A stretch of 64,000 nt of DNA from Castellaniella daejeonensis. GTDB lineage: Bacteria; Pseudomonadota; Gammaproteobacteria; Burkholderiales; Burkholderiaceae_B. Position numbers and translations under genes: made by a program. The notes under the pieces are model-generated. The model made no database searches. It was not told the DNA's origin and was given only the letters and a program-made list of their open reading frames with translations. The stretch's first letter is position 1. Every line of letters begins with the position of its first letter. The stretch lies in NCBI RefSeq assembly GCF_039523555.1, contig NZ_BAAAFN010000020.1, positions 1-64,000 of the forward strand, given 5' to 3'. Below, one piece after another: positions 24,739 through 35,030 of this stretch.

Positions 24739-25269
24739 ATGAACAGCATCCGTACGGCGTCCTTCATCCTGGGCGCGGCCGCCGCCGCATTTTCCATCCT
24801 GGCATTCGGGCAGCAGGCCGGCGGCCTCTCCGAGCAGGACCGCGACTTCATGAAGAACGCGATCCAAGGCAGTTACGCGGAGATCGAAGCCAGCCGGCTT
24901 GCCCTGCAGAAGGACAGCAGCCCGGACGTCCGGGCATTCGCCGACACCATGATCGCCGACCACGGCAGCATGGCGCGCGAGGCGCGGACGCTCGCCCAGG
25001 AAAAGGGCTACATGCCGCCCGACGGCCCGTCCATCGCCCAGAAAAGCGAGGCAACGGCGCTCAAGGCCCTGAGCGGTGGCGCCTTCGATGCCATGTACGT
25101 CAACCGGATCGGCGTGGCTGCCCATGAATCGACGATCCGGCAGTTCGAGCAGGCTAACCAGGAAGTCAAGGATCCCGACATCAAGGCCATGATCGAGAAA
25201 ACGCTGCCCAGATTGCGCGAACACCTGAAGATGGCCCGCGCGCTGGATGCAAAGCAGGACGCTCAATGA
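24739..25269 (+). CDS. DUF4142 family secreted protein
   Basis: A 176-residue protein with an N-terminal signal peptide (SILAFGQQAGG region, cleavage about residue 23-26). A helical ferritin-like DUF4142 domain follows, with FMKNAIQGSYAEIEASRLAL, VRAFADTMIADHGSMAREA and ESTIRQFEQANQE. DUF4142 proteins are periplasmic and stress-associated in many proteobacteria; no enzyme activity is established. CAGGAG precedes the ATG. It lies between the hemerythrin and dehydrogenase genes, with a hairpin copy upstream. Confidence 0.82.
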   Translation: MNSIRTASFILGAAAAAFSILAFGQQAGGLSEQDRDFMKNAIQGSYAEIEASRLALQKDSSPDVRAFADTMIADHGSMAREARTLAQEKGYMPPDGPSIAQKSEATALKALSGGAFDAMYVNRIGVAAHESTIRQFEQANQEVKDPDIKAMIEKTLPRLREHLKMARALDAKQDAQ

Positions 25270-25305
25270 CTCGGGCGGTGCCGAGCCGCCGATCGGGAGA
25301 CGAAC

Positions 25306-26001
25306 ATGGATGAAACGAAACGCAGATTCGTCCAGGCTGCGCTGGCCCTGCCCGCCACCCTGGTCCTGCCCGCCTGCGAACGGACGGCGCCCCGACCCGC
25401 CCGGATTGCCGGCACTTTCTTCTCGGCGGACGAATACCGCTTCGTCGAAGCGGCGACCGCCCGCCTGATCCCCGGAAATCGCGAAGACCCGGGCGCCATC
25501 GAAGCCGACATTCCCCTGTTCATCGATCTGCAGCTGGGGGGCCCCTACGGCCGTGCCGACCGCTGGTACATGGAAGGCCCCTGGGCAGCCGGCACCGCGC
25601 AGCAGGGCTACCAACTGAAGCAGACGCCATCCGAGCTGTACCGTATCGCGATTGCCGGAATCGATGCGTACTGCCGCCGGCAGTACAGCGGCCGTGCGTT
25701 TGCCGAACTGTCCGCCGACCGGCAGGACGAAATCCTGCGTAATCTGGAAGCCGGCAAGATCGAACTCGGAGACGTTCCCGCCCAGGCTTTTTTTTCCGTG
25801 CTGTGGCAGAACACGCAGGAAGGATTCCTGGCCGATCCGATGTACGGCGGCAACCGCGGGTTCGCTGGCTGGAAGCTGATCGGCTTTCCCGGGCCCCGGT
25901 ACAACTACGTCGAGGAAATCACTCAATACGGAAAGCCCTACCCGCTGCCGCCCGTCGGCATCCTGGGCAGGGATGGCACGCGCATGCGCGCCGACATCTG
26001 A
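25306..26001 (+). CDS. Gluconate 2-dehydrogenase subunit-3-like (gamma) protein
   Basis: The 231-residue small subunit of membrane FAD dehydrogenases. The N-terminus has twin arginines and a hydrophobic stretch (KRRFVQAALALPATLVLPAC), so export by Tat and possible lipidation at the Cys of LPAC are likely. The body carries FSADEYRFVEAATARLIP and the LGGPYGRADRWYM segment typical of the family. It helps maturation and export of the partner flavoprotein. It is followed 10 bases later by the GMC subunit gene and then the cytochrome c subunit, in one operon. Confidence 0.87.
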   Translation: MDETKRRFVQAALALPATLVLPACERTAPRPARIAGTFFSADEYRFVEAATARLIPGNREDPGAIEADIPLFIDLQLGGPYGRADRWYMEGPWAAGTAQQGYQLKQTPSELYRIAIAGIDAYCRRQYSGRAFAELSADRQDEILRNLEAGKIELGDVPAQAFFSVLWQNTQEGFLADPMYGGNRGFAGWKLIGFPGPRYNYVEEITQYGKPYPLPPVGILGRDGTRMRADI

Positions 26002-26011
26002 AGGAGGCACG

Positions 26012-27776
26012 ATGGCAAAACGACTGGAACCGGTCAACGTGGTGCTGGTGGGGTTCGGCTGGACCGCGTCCATCATTGCGCAGGAGCTGACGGACGAAGG
26101 CCTGCAGGTGCTGGCCCTGGAGCGCGGGGAAGACCGCGCGACGGTACCCGATTTCTCAACCACCCATATCCAGGACGAACTGAAATACGCGGTCCGCAAC
26201 CACATGTTCCAGGCTCCCATCCGGGAGACCCTGAGTTTTCGAAACACGCCCGATCAAAGAGCGCTGCCCATGCGCCAGCTGGGCTCATTCCGGCCCGGCG
26301 CCGGCGTTGGGGGCGCCGGCGTGCACTGGAACGGGCAGACATGGCGCTTCCTGCCGGACGACTTCCTGATCCGGTCACATACCGAGGAGCGCTACGGCGC
26401 CGGATTCATCCCCGAGGACCTGACCATCCAGGACTGGGGCATCACCTACGACGAACTCGAGTCCTGTTACGACCGCTTCGAATACCTGTGCGGCGTATCG
26501 GGGGGTGGCCGGCAACGTGGCGGGAGAACGCCGGCCGGACGGAAATCCCTTCGAGGGGAACCGGTCTCGCGACTACCCGCTGCCGCCACTGGAACGCAGC
26601 GCGGGCTCGCTGATGTTCGACAAGGCGGCCCGCGAACTGGGCTACCACCCGTTTCCCGGCCCGGCCGCCAACGCCTCGCGGCCCTACAAGAACCCGCTGG
26701 GCGTGCAGATGGGCCAATGCACCTACTGCGGCTATTGCGAATGGTTCGGCTGCGGCAACAATTCCAAGGCCTCGCCGCAGTCCACGATCCTGCCGGTGCT
26801 GTTGAAGAAGGACAACTTCTCCTACCGCACCGGATGCGATGTCACGCGCGTCGTGCTGGACGGCTCGGGCACCAAGGCCAAGGGCGTGCTGTATCGCGAC
26901 CTGGAGGGCCGCGAATTCGAGCAGCCCGCGGAGCTGGTCATCCTGTGCGCCTTCGCGCACCACAACGTGCATCTGCTGCTGCTCTCGGGCATCGGAAAAC
27001 CCTACGACCCGGTGAGCAACACCGGCGTCGTCGGACGCAACTACGCCTACCAGATCACATCCGCCGTCGAAGTCTTCGTGGACGAACTGATGAACCCGTA
27101 CATGGGGGCCGGCGCCCTGGGCCAGGCCGTCGACGACTTCAACGGCGACAACTTCGATCACGGGCCGGAGGGCTTCATCGGCGGCGGCTACATCGCGCTG
27201 TGGACCACCGGCGGGCGCCCCATACTGCAGCATCACCTGCCCCAGGATACGCCCACCTGGGGCGCCGGCTGGAAAAAGGCGATGGCGGAGAACTACCTGC
27301 ACAGCACAGCCGTGTCCACCCACGGCAACGTCGTCAGCCACCGCAACGCCTATCTGGACCTGGACCCGACCTACAAAGACATCTATGGCAACCCCATGCT
27401 GAGGCTGACCTTCGATTTCCACGCCAACGACTACAGGATGTCGGACTACCTGACCTCCAAGGCTGAAGGCATCGCCAGGGCGATGAAGCCGCGCTCGATC
27501 AACGTCAAGAAACGCAAGCCACCCTACAGCATCATCCCCTACCAGACCACCCACAACACCGGGGGCGCCGCCATGGGCGACGACCCGCGCACCAGCGTCG
27601 TCAACCGCTACCTGCAGAGCTGGGACGTGCCCAACGTCTTCGTCGTCGGGGCCTGCAACTTTCCGCAGAACCCCGGCTACAACCCCACTGGGACGGTGGG
27701 TGCGCTGGCCTACTGGGCGGCGGACGCGATACGCACGCGCTACCTGAAACGCCCCGGACCGCTGGTCCAGGTTTGA
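26012..27776 (+). pseudogene. GMC-type FAD dehydrogenase catalytic subunit, frameshifted
   Basis: The two reading frames together give a 587-residue enzyme. The first frame (26012 to about 26500) has the FAD motif VGFGWTASIIAQEL and GVGGAGVHWNGQTWR. The second (about 26505-27776) has CTYCGYCEWFGC, a probable Fe-S ligand cluster, then HTHNTGGAAMGDDP and the C-terminal FNFPQNPGYNPTGT-like end. The frames join if one G is removed from the G6 run at 26500-26505. It would oxidise gluconate, a sugar or an alcohol in the periplasm. It could be a real mutation, a phase-variable tract or a sequence error. Confidence 0.85.
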
Positions 27777-27789
27777 CGCGGGAGACATC

Positions 27790-29073
27790 ATGCGCACGAA
27801 CCAAGCGATCCTGGGCTGGCTGGCCCTGCTCTGCGCCGCCCCGGCCGCCGGTGCGGCCGACCTGCACAATGCCGACTACGTCAACATCCAGCGCGGACGG
27901 TACCTGGCTAACGCCGGCGATTGCATCTCCTGCCACACGGCCAAGGGCGGCAAACCCTTCGCGGGCGGCTACCCGGTGGAGACGCCCTTCGGCACCATCT
28001 ATTCCAGCAACATCACGCCGGACGTCGTCACCGGCATCGGCAACTGGACCCGGGAGGATTTCTACCGCGCAATGCACGAAGGCAAGCGCAAGGACGGCCA
28101 GCACATGTATCCCGCCTGTCCCTACCCCTGGTTCACCAAGATGAGCCGCGAGGACGTAGACGACCTCAAGTCCTATCTCGACACGCTGCAGCCGGTGCGC
28201 TCGATATCGCCAGAGAACGACCTGATCTGGCCGCTGGGCTGGCGCAAGATGGTGGCGGGCTGGAACCTGCTGTTCTTCGAGCCGGGCGCCTACGCGCCCG
28301 ATCCGGACAAATCCACGCTCTGGAACCGGGGCGCCTACCTGGTCCAGGGACCGGGGCACTGCGCCGCCTGCCACACGCCCAAGAACCTGCTGGGCGGATC
28401 GGACCATGATCGCGCCCTGCAGGGCGGCGATGCCGGCGAAGGCTGGTATGCGCCCGGCCTGACCGGCAACCGGCGCGCCGGCCTGGGCGGCTGGACCACC
28501 GAGGATCTCGTCCAGTATCTGAAAACGGGGGCCAACCCGCACACCGCCAGCACCGGCCCCATGACCGAAGTGGTGATGAATTCCACCCGGCACCTGAACG
28601 AGCAGGACCTGCGGGCCATCGCCACCTATCTGAAGGATATCCCACCGGACCAGGAAGACGGGCACGACGCCGGCGACTCAGGGGGGGCCATCGACGACGA
28701 AACCATGGCGCGCGGCAAGGCGCTGTACGTCGACCAATGCATGGGCTGCCACATGGCGGACGGCAAGGGCCAGGCCGAAGCGTTCCCGCCACTGGCCAAT
28801 ACGTCCTCGGTGCAGGCGCCCAACGCGCAGACCCTGATCCAGGTGGTCCTGGGCGGCGACTACATGGCGGACCCGCCCACGCGGCCCACCAGCCTGGCCA
28901 TGCCTGCCTTCGACTGGAAGCTGAACGACCAGGATATCGCCGACGTGCTGACCTATGTGCGCAACAGCTGGGGGAATCGTGCGCCGGCCGTGAGTGCCGA
29001 CACGGTGGCGGACATGCGCGAAAGCGTGCACGAGTACGGGCCGCGGTACAAGCGGCTGATCAGCCGGCCTTGA
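27790..29073 (+). CDS. Triheme cytochrome c subunit of membrane dehydrogenase
   Basis: The 427-residue protein has a signal peptide (cleavage near GAGAAD) and three CxxCH heme-binding sites: CISCH (45-49), CAACH (about 192-196) and CMGCH (about 317-321). This is the cytochrome subunit of gluconate 2-dehydrogenase/alcohol dehydrogenase-type complexes. It passes electrons from the FAD subunit to ubiquinone or a terminal oxidase. It starts 13 bases after the FAD subunit and ends the operon. It appears intact, so the complex depends on whether the frameshifted partner is expressed. Confidence 0.9.
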   Translation: MRTNQAILGWLALLCAAPAAGAADLHNADYVNIQRGRYLANAGDCISCHTAKGGKPFAGGYPVETPFGTIYSSNITPDVVTGIGNWTREDFYRAMHEGKRKDGQHMYPACPYPWFTKMSREDVDDLKSYLDTLQPVRSISPENDLIWPLGWRKMVAGWNLLFFEPGAYAPDPDKSTLWNRGAYLVQGPGHCAACHTPKNLLGGSDHDRALQGGDAGEGWYAPGLTGNRRAGLGGWTTEDLVQYLKTGANPHTASTGPMTEVVMNSTRHLNEQDLRAIATYLKDIPPDQEDGHDAGDSGGAIDDETMARGKALYVDQCMGCHMADGKGQAEAFPPLANTSSVQAPNAQTLIQVVLGGDYMADPPTRPTSLAMPAFDWKLNDQDIADVLTYVRNSWGNRAPAVSADTVADMRESVHEYGPRYKRLISRP

Positions 29074-29079
29074 GCGGCC

Positions 29080-29934
29080 TCATGCCGCCGTGGCGGTCTG
29101 CGGATCGGGCAAGGGCGCGGATTCGCCACCCACCCGGACGCCGGAACCGGGGATATCCGTGAAGCGGACATCCAGACGCGACGGCCAGCCCATGTCCTCA
29201 CCCTGCAGGATCAGGAGTTCGCCGGCCCGCAGCAGCCCCCTGTCGCGCAGCATCCCGGCCAGGGCTGCAGCCGCGGCGCCGGTAGCCGGGTCTTCCAGCA
29301 CACCTCCCGATGCAAAGGCATTACGGGCGTGGAAAATACGCTCGGCCTCGCGCCAGACCAGCGCGATGGTCACGAAACCCTGCTCGCGCATGAAGCGCCG
29401 GCCGGCATCCAGATCGTAGGTCATGCGGGCCAGCGATCCGCGATCGCGCAAGGGCAGGATCAAATGATCGGCGCCCGCGTGAGCCCGCAGCACCGGCAAG
29501 CCAGGATCCAGATCCCGCGCCTCATGGCCGAACAGGGTCAGCGCCTCTGCGATCACGGCATCGGAAACGGGCTCCTGCTTCGTGGCCGGAGATTCCAGCT
29601 CGCTGTAAGGCCGGCCATCGCGCACGCCGCCTTCCACCGAAATCCGGCCGGCGGGAATATTCAGGACATGAACGCCCGGCCCGATCTGCTGGGCCAGTAC
29701 CGAGCCGAGCGCAATGGTTGCATGGCCGCAAAACGGGACTTCCGTTTCCGGCGAAAAATAGCGGACATCCCAGCCATCGCTGCCCGGCGTTGCAAAGGCG
29801 GTTTCGGAATAACCGATCTCGTTGGCAAGCCGCTGCATCCGGGCGGCGGGAAGTGGCGCATCCGACAAGACGACACCTGCGGGATTGCCGCCATGAAGGT
29901 CGTGGGTGAAAGCCGCGATACGGTGGATATGCAT
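29080..29934 (-). CDS. PhzF-family isomerase/epimerase-like protein
   Basis: The 284-residue product has the diaminopimelate-epimerase-like fold. Conserved PhzF features are GGNPAGVVL near residue 16, the catalytic-Glu region GYSETAF (Glu about 46), SPETEVPFCGHATIALG, and EDPATGAAAAALAGML near the C-terminus. PhzF isomerises a phenazine precursor, but most relatives have unknown substrates. Start MHIHRIAAF at 29934 fits the family better than a start nine codons upstream. Divergent from an Lrp/AsnC-type regulator, which may control it. Confidence 0.85.
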   Translation of the reverse strand: MHIHRIAAFTHDLHGGNPAGVVLSDAPLPAARMQRLANEIGYSETAFATPGSDGWDVRYFSPETEVPFCGHATIALGSVLAQQIGPGVHVLNIPAGRISVEGGVRDGRPYSELESPATKQEPVSDAVIAEALTLFGHEARDLDPGLPVLRAHAGADHLILPLRDRGSLARMTYDLDAGRRFMREQGFVTIALVWREAERIFHARNAFASGGVLEDPATGAAAAALAGMLRDRGLLRAGELLILQGEDMGWPSRLDVRFTDIPGSGVRVGGESAPLPDPQTATAA

Positions 29935-29984
29935 GGCGAACTCCAGGTGAAATAACCACATCCATTCTAAAAGACCAGATGCCG

Positions 29985-30012
29985 GATTACCTTATAATTC
30001 GTAATGCATTAT
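29985..30012. promoter_or_regulatory. Promoter/operator region between phzF-like and lrp-like genes
   Basis: TATAAT (29993-29998) could be the plus-strand -10 for the regulator. Right after it lies a perfect 10-bp palindrome TAATGCATTA (30002-30011). AT-rich palindromes of this kind are typical Lrp/AsnC targets, so autoregulation or control of the divergent gene is plausible. Confidence 0.35.
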
Positions 30013-30050
30013 CCTGACAATACGATTGAAAACAATCCATAAACAGGATC

Positions 30051-30509
30051 ATGCCTAACACTACAAAAATCGACCTGGATCATATCGACTGCAAGCTGCT
30101 CGATGCGCTGTCTGCCGATGCCCGCACCAGCCTGCGGCAGCTGGGGGAACTGGTCGGTCTGTCTGCACCCGCCGTGCGCGACCGCATCCGCCGCCTGGAA
30201 GACGAAGGCGTCATCGAAAGCTTCACGATCCGGCTCAACCATCATCGGCTTGGCTATGCCCTGGAAGCATTCGTGCGGATCGAGCCGCTGCCGGGCCGCC
30301 TGAAGGAAATCGAGCGGGCCCTGCAAGGCATGCCCGAAATCACCCATTGCGCCGTGGTCACGGGCGAAGACTGCTTCATCGCCCGGATCATGCTGCGCGA
30401 CATCGACGACCTGAGCCGCCTGCTGGATCCGCTGCACGATAAAGCGCGCACGCGTTCGAGTATCGTCAAGAGCGTGCCGGTGCCGGCCCGCAACGCGCCC
30501 TACCGGTGA
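30051..30509 (+). CDS. Lrp/AsnC-family transcriptional regulator
   Basis: A 152-residue protein. The N-terminal winged helix-turn-helix (about 8-65: DHIDCKLLDALSADARTSLR, LGELVGLSAPAVRDRIRRLE) is followed by the RAM/ligand-binding domain (about 70-150), with the EITHCAVVTGEDCFIARIML beta pattern. Members sense amino acids and bind DNA as octamers. The gene is divergent from the PhzF-like gene with a palindrome between them and ends at a strong terminator. Confidence 0.9.
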   Translation: MPNTTKIDLDHIDCKLLDALSADARTSLRQLGELVGLSAPAVRDRIRRLEDEGVIESFTIRLNHHRLGYALEAFVRIEPLPGRLKEIERALQGMPEITHCAVVTGEDCFIARIMLRDIDDLSRLLDPLHDKARTRSSIVKSVPVPARNAPYR

Positions 30510-30516
30510 GCATTGA

Positions 30517-30552
30517 AAAAGCCCCGCCTCTTCATAGAGAGGTGGGGCTTTT
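30517..30552. terminator. Bidirectional terminator between lrp-like gene and icd
   Basis: AAAAGCCCCGCCTCT (30517-30531) and AGAGGTGGGGCTTTT (30538-30552) form a 15-bp stem with one G-T pair and a 6-base loop. The A-tract on one side and the T-tract on the other make it a good intrinsic terminator in both directions. Confidence 0.85.
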
Positions 30553-30582
30553 CCTGACTGCTGCGGATCGGACTGAATCAGA

Positions 30583-31839
<1,257 letters not shown>

Positions 31840-31889
31840 GGGTGCTCCAGTGTGTGGCTGTGCTTGTTGTACAGGAAAGGGGGAATCAG

Positions 31890-31915
31890 TCTTATATAAG
31901 AGTTTAGCGTAAACT
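31890..31915. promoter_or_regulatory. Two abutting palindromes in the icd promoter region
   Basis: TCTTATATAAGA (31890-31901) is a perfect 12-bp palindrome. It shares its last A with AGTTTA-GCG-TAAACT (31901-31915), a second perfect dyad with 6-base arms. They lie 50-76 bases upstream of the icd start. The arrangement suggests an operator for a dimeric regulator of TCA-cycle genes; the regulator is not identifiable from this window. Confidence 0.5.
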
Positions 31916-32020
31916 GGCCACCGGCAGGCAACCTATCCCCTTATTTTACTGATCCGCACCCCGGAAATGGCGGAATCACCGGGTTAAAATGGACGGCCCG
32001 CCTCGTCTTCCTCTCTCCCC

Positions 32021-32452
32021 ATGTTCAACCCATCCAAAGAACAGGTTCGCGCGTTCTTCACCGACGCATGGCGCAAGCGCCGCGAAGGCGGAGTGCTCAC
32101 GCCGCTGGAAACCATGGCCGCCGACCTGATCGAGCGCCACCCCGAATACCACGACGACCTGCAGGCCCCCGACGCCGCGGAGCGCGACTACCCGGTCGAA
32201 GCGGGCCGCACCAATCCCTTCCTGCATTTGTCGATGCACCTGGCGATCCAGGAACAATTGTCGGTCGACCACCCGCCCGGCATCCGTGCCGCCTGGAACA
32301 CGCTGCTGAAAAGCCGCGACGAACACGAAGCCGCCCACATCATCATGGAAGCCCTGGGCGAAGTCGTCTGGGAAGCCCAGCGGCTGGGCAAGCCGCTGGA
32401 CAACGAACGCTACCTGGACCTGATCCGGCGCCACGCCACACGGGACCGCTGA
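32021..32452 (+). CDS. DUF1841 family protein
   Basis: The 143-residue product matches the DUF1841 family of beta/gammaproteobacteria. Its features are MFNPSKEQVRAFF at the N-terminus, PLETMAADLIERHPEYH, NPFLHLSMHLAIQEQLS and a His-rich DEHEAAHIIMEALGE. The conserved His/Glu residues suggest metal binding, but no function is established. It is divergent from icd. The cytochrome genes follow on the opposite strand after a short gap with GC-rich hairpin sequence (CCCGCCGGGCGCGCGGGCCCGGCGGG region, 32507-32535). Confidence 0.82.
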   Translation: MFNPSKEQVRAFFTDAWRKRREGGVLTPLETMAADLIERHPEYHDDLQAPDAAERDYPVEAGRTNPFLHLSMHLAIQEQLSVDHPPGIRAAWNTLLKSRDEHEAAHIIMEALGEVVWEAQRLGKPLDNERYLDLIRRHATRDR

Positions 32453-32557
32453 GCGGCCCGGCCGGAAACGGCCGCCGTCACCGACACCCCCGGACGGACA
32501 AGAAAATGCCCGCCGGGCGCGCGGGCCCGGCGGGCATCCTGAAAACGGCGCCGCGCG

Positions 32558-32917
32558 CTATCTGCGCACGGCCAGCGACGAAGGCTGTGCCGCAAGCCAG
32601 GCCGAGATATTCTCGATGTCGGCGGCCGACAGCTGCGCAGCCATGGCGCCCATGATGGCGTTCTTGCGCACGTTGGCCGAAGCCGGTGCGCCGGCCTGGC
32701 CGCGCTGGTAGGCGGTCAGTGCATGCGCCAGGTAATCCTGGTGCTGACCGGCCAGGATCGGATAGTCGGGCTGCAGCGGAGACTTGGCGTCGGCCCCATG
32801 GCAGGAGGCGCAGGTGTATTTATCGAAGGCGGCCTTGCCGGCCTGCAGGTCGGCCGCTTGCGCGCCGGTGGCGGCCGTCAGTCCCAGACCCAGCAGGGCA
32901 ATCCACAATGTACGCAT
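32558..32917 (-). CDS. Small class I cytochrome c (second of pair)
   Basis: The 119-residue product has a signal peptide (cleavage near AQAADL) and one heme site CASCH (36-40) with a distal Met in the NAIMGAMAAQLS region. It resembles the cytochrome c4/c5 class of periplasmic electron carriers. It follows its sister gene by 17 bases and the two likely act together, for example as donors to a terminal oxidase. Start at ATG 32917 with GGGGAGAG upstream. Confidence 0.85.
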   Translation of the reverse strand: MRTLWIALLGLGLTAATGAQAADLQAGKAAFDKYTCASCHGADAKSPLQPDYPILAGQHQDYLAHALTAYQRGQAGAPASANVRKNAIMGAMAAQLSAADIENISAWLAAQPSSLAVRR

Positions 32918-32934
32918 GATGCTCTCCCCCCGGA

Positions 32935-33291
32935 TCACTTGAGACTGGAATAGTAGGCGGCAACGTCGGCCATGTCCTGCTCGGACAGGGACCGCGCGAT
33001 GGCGTCCATGGTCGGGAAGGAACGCGCACCGTTGGCGTATTCCTTCAGGGCCGCGACGATGTAGGCCGCGTTCTGACCGGCGATCATGGGGACGTGGTAC
33101 AACTCGGGATAGGCAGCCTTGTAGCCCTGGATTCCATGGCAGCCGATGCACATGGAAACCTTCTGGGCGCCGGCCTGGACATCGCCCTGGACTGCGGGCG
33201 GATCGGCCGCCAGGGCCGGACCAGCCAGCAGACAGGACGCCGCCACCACGACGGCGCCCAAACCACGATCAAGCATTGCTCGCGACTTCAT
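32935..33291 (-). CDS. Small class I cytochrome c (first of pair)
   Basis: The 118-residue product has a signal peptide (ending GPALAADPP) and the heme motif CIGCH (48-52), with a probable axial Met in HVPMIAGQNAAYI. It is homologous in shape to the following gene, so the pair looks like a split diheme cytochrome c4. It is divergent from the moxR-type operon. Its start overlaps no other gene; the 167-base gap to moxR shows no clear operator. Confidence 0.85.
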   Translation of the reverse strand: MKSRAMLDRGLGAVVVAASCLLAGPALAADPPAVQGDVQAGAQKVSMCIGCHGIQGYKAAYPELYHVPMIAGQNAAYIVAALKEYANGARSFPTMDAIARSLSEQDMADVAAYYSSLK

Positions 33292-33458
33292 ATGGCCTCT
33301 TGTCTCTCTGATTCATTTTGTGTCGGCATCGGCCACCCTCCTGCCGGGCCGATAAGGCATGTCGATTGTACGATAATTGATCGAATACAGTCAGACATGA
33401 AAATTTCAAGTCCATAACATCTGCTTCCGGGCCTCCACGGCGCCACTGAACCTCTTCC

Positions 33459-34322
<864 letters not shown>

Positions 34323-34396
34323 CGACATCGGCCGCCTGCGGCGCGGCACGCAAGCCGCAACATGTTTCTTCCGTTCCCCCACCACCCGACCGACCC

Positions 34397-35011
34397 ATGA
34401 ACACATCCGGCTTCAAGCAAACGCCCAGCCCCGTCACCCTGGAAGGCCACGGCGTGCGTCTGGTCCCGCTGTCCCGCGATCACGCCGGCGGCCTGCGCGC
34501 CGCCGCTGCCGACGGCGAGCTGTGGAACCTGCGCGTCACCTCGGTTCCCGAACCCGACCAGACCGAATCCTACATCGCCCAGGCCCTGAAGGGCTTCGAC
34601 GATGGCCACATGCTGCCTTTCGCCGTCACGGACGCTGCCAGCGGAGCCATCCTGGGTTCGACGCGCTATCACGACATCATCCCGGCGGTCGCCCGCCTGG
34701 AGATCGGCTACACCTGGTACGCCCGCTCCCGCCAGCGCACCCACGTGAACACCGCCTGCAAGCTGCTTCTGCTCGAACATGCGTTCGACACGCTGGGCGC
34801 AGCCGTGGTGGGCTGGCGCACCGACAACTACAACCACGCATCCCAGCGTGCCATCGAGCGTCTGGGCGCGCACCGCGACGGCGTGCTCCGCCATCACGCG
34901 CTGCGGCGCGACGGCACCGTGCGCGACACGGTCATGTACAGCCTGCTGGCGGGCGAATGGCCCGAGGTTCGCGCCCACCTGCTCTACCAGCTGCGGCGCC
35001 CCCGCGCCTGA
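34397..35011 (+). CDS. GNAT acetyltransferase (RimJ/RimL-like)
   Basis: The 204-residue product shows the N-terminal strand VTLEGHGVRLVPLSRDH, then GAILGSTRYHDIIP, EIGYTWYARSRQRTHVNTACKLLL (acetyl-CoA binding) and NHASQRAIERLGAHRDGVLR. It resembles ribosomal-protein N-acetyltransferases of the RimJ/RimL group, but many of these act on small molecules. It starts 74 bases after moxR and ends 19 bases before the VWA gene, so it is embedded in that operon. Confidence 0.85.
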   Translation: MNTSGFKQTPSPVTLEGHGVRLVPLSRDHAGGLRAAAADGELWNLRVTSVPEPDQTESYIAQALKGFDDGHMLPFAVTDAASGAILGSTRYHDIIPAVARLEIGYTWYARSRQRTHVNTACKLLLLEHAFDTLGAAVVGWRTDNYNHASQRAIERLGAHRDGVLRHHALRRDGTVRDTVMYSLLAGEWPEVRAHLLYQLRRPRA

Positions 35012-35030
35012 CGCCGCACCCATTCCGGCC

